Of a stretch of DNA of 37,743 nucleotides, positions 1-9,737 are shown piece after piece. The stretch spans positions 1 to 37,743 of the forward strand of contig WBUQ01000027.1 of the NCBI GenBank assembly GCA_008933635.1. The letters are read 5' to 3'. The notes beneath the pieces were generated by a model. That model did not search any database. It saw nothing but the letters and a program-made list of their open reading frames with translations, and was not told the origin of the DNA. The position numbers were made by a program, and so were the translations under genes. The DNA is from Desulfobulbaceae bacterium. GTDB lineage: Bacteria; Desulfobacterota; Desulfobulbia; Desulfobulbales; Desulfocapsaceae. Positions within the stretch are counted from its first letter, which is position 1, and each line of letters opens with the position of its first letter.

Positions 1-2
1 AC

Positions 3-1172
3 ATCCACCATCAGGTATGGATGAGTCACGGCGATCGCATCGAGGTGCTGCCGGCCGGCTTCAGCGTCACCGCCACCAGCGCCCACTCCCCCTATGCCGC
101 CCTCAGACACGAGAGCAGCCCCTTCGTCGCAGTCCAGTTCCACCCGGAGGTGGCCCATACCCTGATCGGCAACGACATCCTCCGCAACTTCATCTTCGGC
201 ATCTGCGGCTGCAGTCCGTCGTGGACCATGCATTCGTTCATCGAATCGACGGTTGCGGCGATCCGTGGCCGGGTCGGCAGCGGTCGGGTCCTGTGCGCCC
301 TGTCCGGCGGTGTCGATTCGTCGGTGGTGGCGGCCATCGTCCATCGTGCCATCGGCGACCAGCTGACATGCATCCATGTCAACAACGGCCTGATGCGCAC
401 CGGGGAGTCGGAGTCGATCCTGCGGTTCTTCAAGGAAAAGAGCAAGCTCAACGTCATCGATGTCGATGCCACCGACTATTTTCTTGGCGAACTGGACGGT
501 GTGGTCGATCCGGAAATCAAACGCAAGCGTATCGGTCTCGGTTTCATCAAGATCTTCGAGGATGAGGCCCACAAGATCGGTGAAGTCCGCTACCTGGCCC
601 AGGGAACGCTGTACCCCGACGTCATCGAGTCGGTCTCCTTCCGGGGGGAGGCGCCGATCAAGTCCCATCACAACGTCGGCGGGCTGCCCGAGATCATGAA
701 GCTCGAGCTGATCGAGCCGCTCCGCGAACTGTTCAAGGATGAGGTGCGGGAACTGGGGCTCGAACTAGGGCTGCCCGAGGAGGCGATCTACCGCCAGCCA
801 TTCCCGGGACCGGGACTCGGCATCCGGATCATGGGCGAGGTCACGGCGGAGCGGCTGCGGGTGCTCAGGCAGTCCGACGTCATCGTCCTCGAGGAAATGA
901 AGAAGAGCGGCTGGTACCGCAAGGTATGGCAGTCGTTTGCGGTGCTGCTGCCGATCCAGACGGTCGGGGTGATGGGCGACGGCCGCACCTACGAGAACGT
1001 GATCGCCCTGCGCGCCGTCGATTCGCGGGATGCGATGACCGCCGACTGGTCGAAGCTACCCTACGAGCTGCTGGGGAAAATATCGAGCCGGATCATCAAT
1101 GAGGTTCGGGGCGTGAACCGGGTGGTCTACGACATTTCGTCGAAGCCACCGGCGACCATCGAATGGGAATAA
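3..1172 (+). CDS. guaA: GMP synthase (glutamine-hydrolysing), 5'-truncated by window edge
   Basis: GMP synthase converts XMP to GMP with ATP and glutamine in the cytosol, the last step of guanine nucleotide synthesis. The reading frame is open from base 3 and begins inside the class I amidotransferase domain; the catalytic Cys and N-terminus lie outside the window. The conserved VWMSHGD block and the VQFHPEV block, which carries the His and Glu of the amidotransferase triad, are visible. They are followed by the ATP-pyrophosphatase P-loop SGGVDSSV and the C-terminal dimerisation domain, ending in the family-typical TIEWE. About 390 of roughly 520 residues are present. The NYN gene follows 20 bp downstream in the same direction, so co-transcription is possible. 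Identification is firm; the ATG at base 21 is internal and not the real start. Confidence 0.97.
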   Translation: MHHQVWMSHGDRIEVLPAGFSVTATSAHSPYAALRHESSPFVAVQFHPEVAHTLIGNDILRNFIFGICGCSPSWTMHSFIESTVAAIRGRVGSGRVLCALSGGVDSSVVAAIVHRAIGDQLTCIHVNNGLMRTGESESILRFFKEKSKLNVIDVDATDYFLGELDGVVDPEIKRKRIGLGFIKIFEDEAHKIGEVRYLAQGTLYPDVIESVSFRGEAPIKSHHNVGGLPEIMKLELIEPLRELFKDEVRELGLELGLPEEAIYRQPFPGPGLGIRIMGEVTAERLRVLRQSDVIVLEEMKKSGWYRKVWQSFAVLLPIQTVGVMGDGRTYENVIALRAVDSRDAMTADWSKLPYELLGKISSRIINEVRGVNRVVYDISSKPPATIEWE

Positions 1173-1192
1173 AAAGCAACGGGTAGCTGACG

Positions 1193-1957
1193 ATGCTGAA
1201 GACCGGTATTTACGTCGATGCGGAAAACATCAGGCTCTGCGGAGGCTACGGGATGCGCTACGACGTGCTGGTGGAACTGGCCAGCGCGGGCAAATCAGTG
1301 CTGCTGCGGGCCAACTCGTATCTCGCCGAAGACCGGGCGCGGACCAAGGAAGACCCGGAATACCGGCAGAAGCTTTACCGCTATCACGATGTCCTGCGCC
1401 AATGCGGCTTCAGGGTGATCAAGAAGTACGTCAAACACTTCGTCGACGACGAGGGCATCCTCACCACCAAGGCCAACGCGGACATGGACCTGGCCATCGA
1501 CGCGCTCCACCAGGCCCGTAATCTCGACCGGGTTATCCTGCTGACGGGTGACGGCGACTTCATCCGGCTTGTGCTGGCCCTGCAGAATATGGGTTGCCGG
1601 GTGGAGGTCATCGGTTTCAAGTATGTCAGCAGCGACCTGAAAGAGGCAGCCGACAGCTATCTCTCGGGTTATCTGGTGCCGGGACTGCTGCCGATCCAAT
1701 CCGCAACGGGAGAGACCAGGCAGCGGGGGGTGCCGATCAACTACAACCCCGACCGCGGGTTCGGCTTCATGCGTTACTACCGCCTGCGCCCGGAAGGTCT
1801 GGTGCCGGAATCGGTGTTCTTTCACTGTTCCAAGGCGCAGGAGGTGGGCGATGCCCAATTCCTCGACCCCAGCCAGATCTTCGAGTTCACCATCGTCAAG
1901 AATCCCGACAACAACAGCCGGACGGAGGCCTGGGACATCCGCGCCCTTGACAGCTGA
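1193..1957 (+). CDS. NYN/LabA-type nuclease domain fused to a cold-shock-like domain
   Basis: The protein has 254 residues. Residues 1-160 match the NYN (LabA/DUF88) PIN-like ribonuclease fold: the acidic start GIYVDAENIR, a central DMDLAIDAL and the LLTGDGDF motif supply the Asp residues expected to bind catalytic metal. Residues 178-254 resemble a cold-shock/S1-type nucleic-acid-binding domain, with RGFGFMRYY resembling the RNP1 motif and VFFHCSKAQ the VFVHxS strand. The arrangement suggests an RNA-binding endonuclease or RNA-surveillance factor, but the substrate is unknown. It lies 20 bp after guaA and 53 bp before glk, so it may share their transcript, although no functional link is evident. 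The NYN assignment is strong; the C-terminal domain is inferred from motif similarity. Confidence 0.85.
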   Translation: MLKTGIYVDAENIRLCGGYGMRYDVLVELASAGKSVLLRANSYLAEDRARTKEDPEYRQKLYRYHDVLRQCGFRVIKKYVKHFVDDEGILTTKANADMDLAIDALHQARNLDRVILLTGDGDFIRLVLALQNMGCRVEVIGFKYVSSDLKEAADSYLSGYLVPGLLPIQSATGETRQRGVPINYNPDRGFGFMRYYRLRPEGLVPESVFFHCSKAQEVGDAQFLDPSQIFEFTIVKNPDNNSRTEAWDIRALDS

Positions 1958-2010
1958 GAGGGACGTTCACTGGGTTCCTCGCTGATATTTTTCACCGGAG
2001 GTGATCGCCC

Positions 2011-3021
2011 ATGAAGACTCTGCTCGCGGCCGATATCGGTGGCACCAAATGCGAGGTGGCGGTTTTTTCCCTGGCAGGCGATGAATACCAGCCCCTCGCC
2101 AGTTGCCGCTACCCGAGTAGTGAACATGCCGGGATCGAAGATATACTTGCGCTGTTCATGAGGGATTCAGGTCTTCGTCCCGATTTTGCCTGCCTGGGGG
2201 TGGCCGGGGTCACTGGCAGGGATGTGGCGACCGTTACCAACCTGCCCTGGGTCATCGACTCCAGCCGTCTGGCAGAGGCCTTCGGCTTTTCCCGAGTGAC
2301 GCTGCTCAACGATATGACGGCAGTCTGTGCCTCGATAGGGATCCTGGGGGACGGGGACTGGCTCGAGCTCCAGCCGGGTGACGGCGAGGGCGGCGAGATG
2401 GCCGCCGTCATCGCTCCTGGAACCGGACTGGGGGAAGGGCTGCTGTTCAGGTCGGCGGAGGTATTCTTTCCCCGTGGCAGCGAGGGCGGACATGCCGATT
2501 TCGCCCCTGTCAGCGAAGAGCAGGAGGACCTGCTGCGGTGGATGCTGCGGCGGGGCGGTCCGGTCAGTTACGAGGACCTGATTGCCGGACCCGGCATCCC
2601 GTTTCTGTACGAATTCCTGTGCCAGTCCGGCAGAGGTGCGGAAACGGCGGCAGTGCGGGCGGCCCTGCGCGATGCAGCCGACCGCACACCGGTAATCGTC
2701 GATGCCGCGATCGGCGAGAGGCCGTGCCCGCTCTGTCGCCGCACCGTCGAACTGTTCCTCGACATACTCGGCAGTGAAGCCGGCAACCTGGCCCTGAAGC
2801 TCTATGCCAAGGGCGGCCTCTATATCGGCGGCGGCATCGTCCCCCGTCTGGTCGGCCATTTCCCCTTTGCCGGCTTTCTTGCGAACTTCCGGCGGAAGGG
2901 CAAGATGGAACGGCTGATGGCGTCGTTCCCCATTCGCCTTATCACCTGCAGGAACGCCGCCTTGCTCGGCGTGGCCCGCTACGGGCGGAACGCGTTTGCC
3001 GGCGAAGCGGGTTGTGAATGA
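2011..3021 (+). CDS. glk: Glucokinase (Glk family, PF02685 type)
   Basis: This 336-residue cytosolic enzyme should phosphorylate glucose to glucose 6-phosphate with ATP. The N-terminal phosphate-binding motif ADIGGTKCEVAVF is present, followed by LLNDMTAVCASIG with the catalytic Asp region, the second phosphate loop APGTGLGEGLLF, and SEGGHADFAP, the sugar-binding Glu/His segment characteristic of bacterial Glk. The length is close to the usual 320-340. A good ribosome-binding site, GGAGGTGAT, precedes the ATG. The stop codon overlaps the next start as ATGA, so this gene is translationally coupled to the NahK-like kinase. The CxxC near residue 238 (PCPLC) differs from ROK-family zinc sites and its meaning is unclear. 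A different hexose specificity cannot be excluded. Confidence 0.92.
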   Translation: MKTLLAADIGGTKCEVAVFSLAGDEYQPLASCRYPSSEHAGIEDILALFMRDSGLRPDFACLGVAGVTGRDVATVTNLPWVIDSSRLAEAFGFSRVTLLNDMTAVCASIGILGDGDWLELQPGDGEGGEMAAVIAPGTGLGEGLLFRSAEVFFPRGSEGGHADFAPVSEEQEDLLRWMLRRGGPVSYEDLIAGPGIPFLYEFLCQSGRGAETAAVRAALRDAADRTPVIVDAAIGERPCPLCRRTVELFLDILGSEAGNLALKLYAKGGLYIGGGIVPRLVGHFPFAGFLANFRRKGKMERLMASFPIRLITCRNAALLGVARYGRNAFAGEAGCE

Positions 3022-4133
3022 CGATGCGAGGAGTCACCGACGCTGCCGATCCCGGGCTTGAGCGGCGGGGAGCGATTTCCCGGGCAGAGGCAGCTGCCGC
3101 CCATTTTGTCAGCGATCTGCACTCGATCAGGGAGATGGGACAGGGCAATATCAATGCGACCTACCTGGTGGAGTCCGGCGGCCGTCCGATCATCCTGCAG
3201 CGCATCAACCCGGCGGTCTTTCCCGATCCTTTCACCGTTGTCCGCAATTTCATCCGCATCACTGAGTATCTGACCCGGGAAAACGGCAGATCCGGCAGGA
3301 CGTTTCTCGTGCCGTCGCTGATAGCGACGAGAAATGGCCAGCCGTACTGGAAAGACTGTGAGGGAGGGCTCTGGCGTGCCCAGTCCGCGATCGACGGCAC
3401 GGCGATACGTGTATTGACCGGACGGTCCCAGGCGGTAGCGATTGGCCGCTGTCTTGGCTGGTTCCACCGCCTGACCGCCGATCTCGGCTGCGGCGATTTC
3501 GAGATACCTCTCCCCGGTTTCCATGTCCTGCCGCAGTATCTCGCCGAGTTTGACCAGGTGCTGCCGGCGTCGGATCGACACTGGCTGCCGGCTGAGCGGC
3601 ATTCCCTGGCAGCGGTGGAGGGAATGCGCGCCCGGGCCCCGCTCTTCCAGCGCCTCTGCGACGAGGGCAGGCTGCAGCTGCGGATCGTCCACGGTGACCC
3701 GAAGGTGGAAAATTTCCTGTTCGACGGTGCCGGGCGGGTTGTCAGCCTGATCGACCTGGACACCGTCGGGCCCGGCTTGCTGCACCATGATCTGGGCGAT
3801 AGCCTGCGCTCCTGCTGCAATGTCAGTGGGGAGGGAGGTCAAGCCGCTGCGATTTCCTTCGATCTCGACAGCTGCCGGGCATTTTTTGAGGGGTATGACG
3901 CAGAGATGGGCGGACTGCTCGCAGCCAGCGACCGCCGGCTGATATTCGATGCCCTGCTCCTGATCACCTTCGAACTGGGGCTGCGGTTCTTTACCGACCA
4001 CCTTCGGGGCGACAGCTATTTCAGGGTCAGCTACCAGGGGGAAAACCTGGATCGGGCTGCGGCCCAGTTTGCCTTGATGGAGAGCATCGGCGCACAGGAG
4101 GCCGACATCAGGGACGTGATTTCGGCAGGATAA
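3018..4133 (+). CDS. NahK-like (N-acetylhexosamine 1-kinase) sugar kinase, APH fold
   Basis: This 371-residue protein belongs to the aminoglycoside phosphotransferase/choline kinase fold. It contains GQGNINATYLV and ILQRINPAVFPDP, closely matching the N-terminal region of N-acetylhexosamine 1-kinases, which phosphorylate GlcNAc or GalNAc at the anomeric position. The catalytic loop is VHGDPKVENFLF and the metal-binding segment is LIDLDTVGPGLLHHDLGD. In the family's HNDTKLNN loop the second residue is Asn; here it is Gly, and the catalytic Asp is kept. It overlaps glk by four bases (ATGA), so the two sugar kinases are probably made together. It may salvage free hexosamines or other sugars from glycan turnover. 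The family is confident; the precise substrate is inferred. Its stop is 11 bp from the convergent PilZ gene. Confidence 0.82.
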   Translation: MTMRGVTDAADPGLERRGAISRAEAAAAHFVSDLHSIREMGQGNINATYLVESGGRPIILQRINPAVFPDPFTVVRNFIRITEYLTRENGRSGRTFLVPSLIATRNGQPYWKDCEGGLWRAQSAIDGTAIRVLTGRSQAVAIGRCLGWFHRLTADLGCGDFEIPLPGFHVLPQYLAEFDQVLPASDRHWLPAERHSLAAVEGMRARAPLFQRLCDEGRLQLRIVHGDPKVENFLFDGAGRVVSLIDLDTVGPGLLHHDLGDSLRSCCNVSGEGGQAAAISFDLDSCRAFFEGYDAEMGGLLAASDRRLIFDALLLITFELGLRFFTDHLRGDSYFRVSYQGENLDRAAAQFALMESIGAQEADIRDVISAG

Positions 4134-4144
4134 CTCTGGGGCGG

Positions 4145-5557
4145 TCAGTTCGCCAGCTGTTCGATCGAGTAGAGGTAGTGGGAAATAGTTTCAAGGAGAT
4201 AGGGCTGGAGGCTGCGGAATTCGATGCCTATCCGCAGTTCCTGTTTGCTCTTTTTGATGTTCCGGATCACCCCGCCAATTTCCTGCTCTTCCTTCAGCCC
4301 CGGAAGCAGGCAGCGCAGTTGCACCTCGTCGCCGATATCGGTCTGCGGCGGCGGAATTCCCTCTTTCAGCCTGATTACGCAGAGTGTGCCGCCGTTGCTG
4401 AGATCGACGAGCACGCCATACAGGATGGTGTCATCCCTGAAATCGATGGTGCAGGGGATGAAGATGTTCGTGCGTTTGGTCTTGCGCAACTCGTGGTAGT
4501 GGATGACCTGCGGATAGTCAAGGAGGAGGAGCTGGCACGGTTCCTCGATCACCCGCAGGACCTGGGACTTGAACATGCAGACCTTGCCGGCGTGGATATA
4601 CCTGACGACGATGCGGCGGCTCGCTTCGATGGCCTCGTGGACTGCGTCGTGCGGCGTCGGTGTGGTGACGATGAACAGCCTGTCCTGCAGCATGCCGACG
4701 ACGACGCTGACCATATCGGTGCTGATGCCGCTGATCTCCAGCTTGACCCGGGAGCCGATATCGAGGGCGATGCGGGTGCCGACGACCGAGACATGGCTGA
4801 GCTGCGGCTGATCCGGATAGCTCTGCTGATCATCCCTTTTTCCTTCGGCATCATGATTGCCTTCGTCGGTATCTGTCATCCCCGGCGGCATCGTTCGTTC
4901 ATCCTTGTTCTGGAAGGCTTCCATGATGAGGGTGATCAGCGCCTTGTCGATTTCCTTCGGGCGCCTGTCGTTGAGGTATTTGATTTCGATCACGGCCTCT
5001 TCCCAGGTCAGAATGGCATGGGCTGCGTCGACATTCCGTAGTTTCGGCGTCTCGGCACCGATAAGCTCTCCGTCGCGGACGTAGAGGATGCCGGTTTCCT
5101 GCCTGCTGCGGACCAGCAGGGTGCAGGTCTTTCTTTCCGCCTCAAGCATCTGCAGGAAACTGTAGATGGGTATCCCCTTCACCGTGCCGCTGGAACTGAG
5201 TTCCAGCAATTCAGAGACCACCTTCAGCAGCCTCTCGGTCTCGATCGGGCGCTCGAGACAGCGGCTGGCCCCCAGCTTCACCGCCTGGCCGGAGATGTCC
5301 TTGCCGCCGCTGGCAATGGCGACGCAGGGGACAAAAGGGAAAGACGAGGTGAGGCGGGAGACACCTTCGAGTCCGTCCCCGCCGGGGTGGGACAGGCTGC
5401 AGACGAGAAGGTCGACCTGCTGGGTGGAGATGATATTGAACGCCGTCTCTTCGTCCCTGGCAGTCAGGATGTTGATTTCCTTCTGCCATTTCCTGAAGAT
5501 GCTGACGAGGCGTTCCAGTTCGACAATGTCGTTTTCAATCAGGATGATCGTCTTCAT
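4145..5557 (-). CDS. Pseudo-receiver / PATAN (DUF4388) / PilZ signalling protein
   Basis: The start is set at the ATG of MKTIILIEND, a typical receiver-domain beginning; upstream in-frame codons encode low-quality sequence. The 470-residue product has a CheY-like domain (residues 1-115), a PATAN/DUF4388-like segment (about 120-235), a YcgR-N-like beta domain (about 270-350) and a C-terminal PilZ domain with the c-di-GMP motif ELRKTKRTN and DLSNGG. PilZ domains bind c-di-GMP and control motility, exopolysaccharide or adhesion. The receiver is degenerate: the acceptor position is Ser54 in LVCSLSHPGG rather than Asp, and the usual Lys is Arg103 in LERPIE. It probably acts as a phosphorylation-independent scaffold. 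The gene is divergent from tgt and convergent with the NahK-like gene. No clear ribosome-binding site precedes the start. Confidence 0.85.
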   Translation of the reverse strand: MKTIILIENDIVELERLVSIFRKWQKEINILTARDEETAFNIISTQQVDLLVCSLSHPGGDGLEGVSRLTSSFPFVPCVAIASGGKDISGQAVKLGASRCLERPIETERLLKVVSELLELSSSGTVKGIPIYSFLQMLEAERKTCTLLVRSRQETGILYVRDGELIGAETPKLRNVDAAHAILTWEEAVIEIKYLNDRRPKEIDKALITLIMEAFQNKDERTMPPGMTDTDEGNHDAEGKRDDQQSYPDQPQLSHVSVVGTRIALDIGSRVKLEISGISTDMVSVVVGMLQDRLFIVTTPTPHDAVHEAIEASRRIVVRYIHAGKVCMFKSQVLRVIEEPCQLLLLDYPQVIHYHELRKTKRTNIFIPCTIDFRDDTILYGVLVDLSNGGTLCVIRLKEGIPPPQTDIGDEVQLRCLLPGLKEEQEIGGVIRNIKKSKQELRIGIEFRSLQPYLLETISHYLYSIEQLAN

Positions 5558-5704
5558 GAAAAAAGGCTGTGATTGGCGTTTCCTGCAGGCTGTTTCTGTC
5601 AGTATGCGCAAAAGCAGATCGAAAAGCAAACAAAAGACGGCGATTGCCGCCAGCCGCGATCCCGGCGACAGGCGACAGCAGGAAGAAAATCGGCAGAAAA
5701 GCTG

Positions 5705-5733
5705 TTTACTGACCGCCTTTGCTCCGGTATGAT
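5705..5733 (+). promoter_or_regulatory. Candidate sigma-70 promoter of tgt-yajC
   Basis: A TTTACT box (5705-5710) and a TATGAT box (5728-5733, five of six consensus bases) are separated by exactly 17 bp, in the 290-bp divergent region ahead of tgt. Transcription would start near 5740, leaving a leader of about 100 bases. The -35 box is weak, so this is a prediction only. Confidence 0.45.
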
Positions 5734-5832
5734 CGGCACTCCTGCGGATGGCCGCAGATCGGTCACCAGCGCCACGCTCTGCAGCAGGAAACGGCTGGCC
5801 AGCCTCCGTTGCTGCCCTTCCGGTAAACATGA

Positions 5833-6957
<1,125 letters not shown>

Positions 6958-7056
6958 TTATCATTGCCCGGATAACCGTTGAGCTAAAGGTTCATTGCGA
7001 GGATGTTCCACAGGTACTGATCTTCGCATTACAATTCACGTATCGGAGGAAAAAAC

Positions 7057-7422
7057 ATGACAGGAATTGCTTTTGCGGCCGATCCCGCAGCCGGGGCAGC
7101 CGCAGGCGGGGCGATGGGGGCGTTCGGCCAGTTCATCCCGCTGATTCTGATCTTTGTCGTCTTCTATTTTCTGCTGATCAGACCGCAGCAGAAGCAGGCC
7201 AAGCAGCACCAGATCTTTCTCAACGAGCTGAAGAAGGGCTACAAGGTCGTCACCAAGGGCGGTATTCATGGGGAGATTACCAGCCTGGCCGACAAGGTCG
7301 TCACCCTGGAAGTGGCCAAGGGTGTGGAGATCAAGGTTTCCCGGGATGCCATCGCCGGTGCGCTGAACAAGGAAGGGGTTCCCGAGGCCGATAAGAACGG
7401 AGCCAAGAAAATAGGCGGCTGA
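7057..7422 (+). CDS. yajC: Sec translocase accessory subunit YajC
   Basis: This is a small (121-residue) inner-membrane protein of the SecDF-YajC complex that assists protein export. A short Ala/Gly-rich N-terminus precedes one transmembrane helix (about residues 26-46, FIPLILIFVVFYFLLIRPQQ). The cytosolic domain carries the conserved KVVTKGGIHGEI segment. The ATG is preceded by GGAGGAAAAAAC, a strong ribosome-binding site. It follows tgt as usual, but secD and secF, which normally come next, are replaced by a terminator at 7469-7502 and a response-regulator gene, so SecDF must be encoded elsewhere. Confidence 0.96.
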   Translation: MTGIAFAADPAAGAAAGGAMGAFGQFIPLILIFVVFYFLLIRPQQKQAKQHQIFLNELKKGYKVVTKGGIHGEITSLADKVVTLEVAKGVEIKVSRDAIAGALNKEGVPEADKNGAKKIGG

Positions 7423-7468
7423 GGCATCAAAGGCTGCTGATTCCCTGCAGTATGCAGGTGTGGATGAG

Positions 7469-7502
7469 AAGCTGCAGGTCCGTGAGGGCATGCAGCTTTT
7501 TT
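7469..7502 (+). terminator. Rho-independent terminator after yajC
   Basis: AAGCTGCA (7469-7476) pairs with TGCAGCTT (7491-7498) around a 14-base loop and runs into TTTTTT (7497-7502). It lies 46 bases after the yajC stop and separates tgt-yajC from the receiver/ATPase gene. Confidence 0.8.
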
Positions 7503-7654
7503 GTTGGCTTTTTCCCTGAATCGGTGAAGATAGTCTGCATCAGTTCGATTGAGGGGATTGCAACGCCCGGGTGATGGCGCGTCGCCGGGCACGGCGGGAC
7601 CGGATAACGCTGGTCTCGTCATGATATCGCTGGCCGACAGGGGGATAGGGGGCG

Positions 7655-8569
7655 ATGAAAATTGAACGGATCGGTTTGGAGCGCACCAGAATCCTGGCTG
7701 TCGACGACAGCCCTCCATCGCTGCTGCTGCTCCAGAATCTGCTCAGTCGCAACGATGACTACGAGGTCAGGACGGCGGTGAATGGCAGGGAGGCCCTCGA
7801 TATTCTCCGCACCCAACCCGGGGCGACGGATATCGTGCTGATTGACCGGATGATGCCGGAGATGGATGGCCTCGCTGTCTGTGCCGCCATGAAGGCGGAT
7901 GAGCGGCTCCGGTACATCCCGGTGATCATGCAGACCGCAGCCGATCATCCGGAAGAGATCAATGAAGGAATCCGGGCCGGCGTATTCTATTATCTGACCA
8001 AGCCGCTGAATGGCGAAACCCTGCTGTCGGTAGTGGGTGCGGCCGCCAGGCAGGTCAAGCTCTTCAAGCAGCTGCGCAGCGAAATGAGCCAGTGGAAGGT
8101 CAGCTTCGGCCTCGTCCAGGTTCTCCACTGCACTTTCAGGACGCTTGAGGAAGGGGAGAGTCTGGCCACCTTTCTCGCCAATTTCTTCCCCGTGCCGGAC
8201 CGGGCTCTGACCGGCATTTCCGAACTCCTGATCAACGCCGTCGAGCATGGCAATCTCGGCATCGATTACGATGTCAAGGGGAGGCTGATCAGAGAGAACT
8301 GCTGGCAGCAGGAAATCGCCAGCCGACTTGCTGACCCGCTGTACGGCAGCCGTAAGGTCGAAGTACTGTTCGAGCGCCGGGAAGGCGGCTGTTCAATCCG
8401 GATCACCGACGAAGGCGAGGGATTCGAGTGGCAGAAGTATTTGAAGGTCGATCCGTTCCGGGCCACCCATAACCATGGCCGTGGCATCGCCATGGCCAAC
8501 ATGCTCTGCTTCGATGAGCTGGTATTCAATGACAAGGGAAATCAGGTAACCGGCATCGTTATCGGATAG
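7655..8569 (+). CDS. Response regulator fused to RsbW/SpoIIAB-like HATPase domain
   Basis: This 304-residue protein starts with an intact CheY-like receiver (residues 11-135): the acidic pair in AVDDSPPS, the phospho-acceptor Asp in VLIDRMMPEMDG and the Lys in YLTKPLNG. Residues 155-304 form a GHKL ATPase domain of the anti-sigma/serine-kinase kind, with N-box ELLINAVEHGNLG, G1-type ITDEGEGFEW and G2-type NHGRGIAMA. There is no dimerisation His, so it is not a histidine kinase. The likely role is a phosphorylation-switched anti-sigma factor or protein kinase acting on an anti-anti-sigma partner, none of which is encoded nearby. The start is preceded by a G-rich ribosome-binding site (AGGGGG). 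Domain calls are strong; the target is unknown. Confidence 0.85.
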   Translation: MKIERIGLERTRILAVDDSPPSLLLLQNLLSRNDDYEVRTAVNGREALDILRTQPGATDIVLIDRMMPEMDGLAVCAAMKADERLRYIPVIMQTAADHPEEINEGIRAGVFYYLTKPLNGETLLSVVGAAARQVKLFKQLRSEMSQWKVSFGLVQVLHCTFRTLEEGESLATFLANFFPVPDRALTGISELLINAVEHGNLGIDYDVKGRLIRENCWQQEIASRLADPLYGSRKVEVLFERREGGCSIRITDEGEGFEWQKYLKVDPFRATHNHGRGIAMANMLCFDELVFNDKGNQVTGIVIG

Positions 8570-8614
8570 AAGCGTTCGGCAAAAACCAACAACACAGGGA
8601 TCTGAACTGCAGGG

Positions 8615-9304
8615 ATGGGAAGGAAATACTATGCGGTTGCGGCCGGGCGCGTGCCGGGCGTGTACAGTGAATGGCCCGAGGCCGAACGGCAGGTGAAGGG
8701 ATTCGCCGGGGCGAAGTTCAAGGGATTTGGCTCGCGGGCGGAGGCTGAGGCCTGGCTTGAGGCGCCGGTGCACGCGAAAAAGGAAAGGAATGGTGCGAAG
8801 ACAACCGCCACGGAGAAGAAAAAACTCCCTGTCGATCCCGGCGCGGTAATCGTCTTCACCGACGGTGGCTGCATCAACAACCCCGGCCCCGGCGGTTATG
8901 GAGTCGTAATCGAGGATGGCCTCAGCGAGCGGGAATACAGCGGCGGGTATTCTCTGACGACCAACAACCGCATGGAACTGATGGCCTGTATCGTCGCCCT
9001 GCAGAAACTCGAAGGATCCGGCCGGGCGGTGGTTGTCCACTCGGATTCGAGCTATGTCGTCAATGGCATGGAAAAGGGTTGGGCACGCAGCTGGCGGGCG
9101 AGGGGATGGCGTCGGCCGGACGGACATCCCGCTCTCAATGCGGACCTCTGGGCGGAGTTGCTGCGACTGGCAGAGTCGATGCCGGTGCGTTTTGTCTGGG
9201 TGAGGGGCCATGCCGGAAACAGCCGCAACGAGCGCTGCGACGTGCTGGCCAACACCGCGGCCCGGAGTCGCAGTCTGCTGCCTGACAGGGGATATCGGCC
9301 ATAG
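8615..9304 (+). CDS. rnhA: Ribonuclease HI with N-terminal viroplasmin-like RNA-binding domain
   Basis: RNase HI removes the RNA strand of RNA-DNA hybrids during replication and R-loop clearance. Residues 1-50 (KYYAVAAGRVPGVYSEWPE, then KGFGSRAEAEAWL) match the caulimovirus viroplasmin/HBD domain that binds hybrids, as in eukaryotic RNase H1. After a Lys-rich linker, residues 77-220 form the catalytic domain with the D-E-D-D set: Asp83 in FTDGGC, Glu121 in RMELMA, Asp144 in HSDSSYVV and the last Asp in NERCDVLA. At 229 residues it is longer than E. coli RNase HI (155) because of the extra domain. The gene stands alone, 45 bp after the receiver/ATPase gene. Confidence 0.94.
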   Translation: MGRKYYAVAAGRVPGVYSEWPEAERQVKGFAGAKFKGFGSRAEAEAWLEAPVHAKKERNGAKTTATEKKKLPVDPGAVIVFTDGGCINNPGPGGYGVVIEDGLSEREYSGGYSLTTNNRMELMACIVALQKLEGSGRAVVVHSDSSYVVNGMEKGWARSWRARGWRRPDGHPALNADLWAELLRLAESMPVRFVWVRGHAGNSRNERCDVLANTAARSRSLLPDRGYRP

Positions 9305-9330
9305 GCCCGGATGTGTCGGCGGGCTGCAGC

Positions 9331-9648
9331 TCAGATACTGAAGGACTGGCTCTGGGCAACCTCGATGGCCAGCTGCGACCTGGCCTCGGCATCCATCGGG
9401 ATTCCCTTCCTTTCGCACCAGGCCGGGAAAGTCTCAGGATCGATGAAGACCTTGATGACGATGTCCCCCGCTGCCTGGACCTGGTCCTTCATCTGCTCGG
9501 CCCGTTGCAGCCAGTCATTGTAGGTCGCCGGAAGACGGTCTGCGTCGGTGAACAGCGTCTTCAGCGTCTCCCAGTGTTCTTCACGGTACCAGACCATCGC
9601 CTGGATGGTCGGCTGGTGGACATGGTCAGGAGTGTTCTCTTCGGACAT
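9331..9648 (-). CDS. Conserved small hypothetical protein (105 aa)
   Basis: I do not recognise a named function. The 105-residue product is acidic and soluble, with no signal peptide or membrane segment. It has a central ATYNDWLQRAEQ helix and a VFIDPETFPAWCERKG segment resembling short uncharacterised proteins seen in other Proteobacteria and Desulfobacterota. The frame is supported by that protein-like composition and by the lack of a better gene on either strand between rnhA and the tRNA. It is convergent with rnhA (26 bp apart). No clear ribosome-binding site is visible before the ATG. The overlapping plus-strand frame (9313-9681) looks like its antisense shadow. Confidence 0.6.
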   Translation of the reverse strand: MSEENTPDHVHQPTIQAMVWYREEHWETLKTLFTDADRLPATYNDWLQRAEQMKDQVQAAGDIVIKVFIDPETFPAWCERKGIPMDAEARSQLAIEVAQSQSFSI

Positions 9649-9737
9649 AGGGACAGAGTATGCGTGTGTGCGAATTTGTGATTATGATCGCCTGGAATGC
9701 GTTTACTACGCAATGCCAGGTGGCACAAAAGCCAGGC

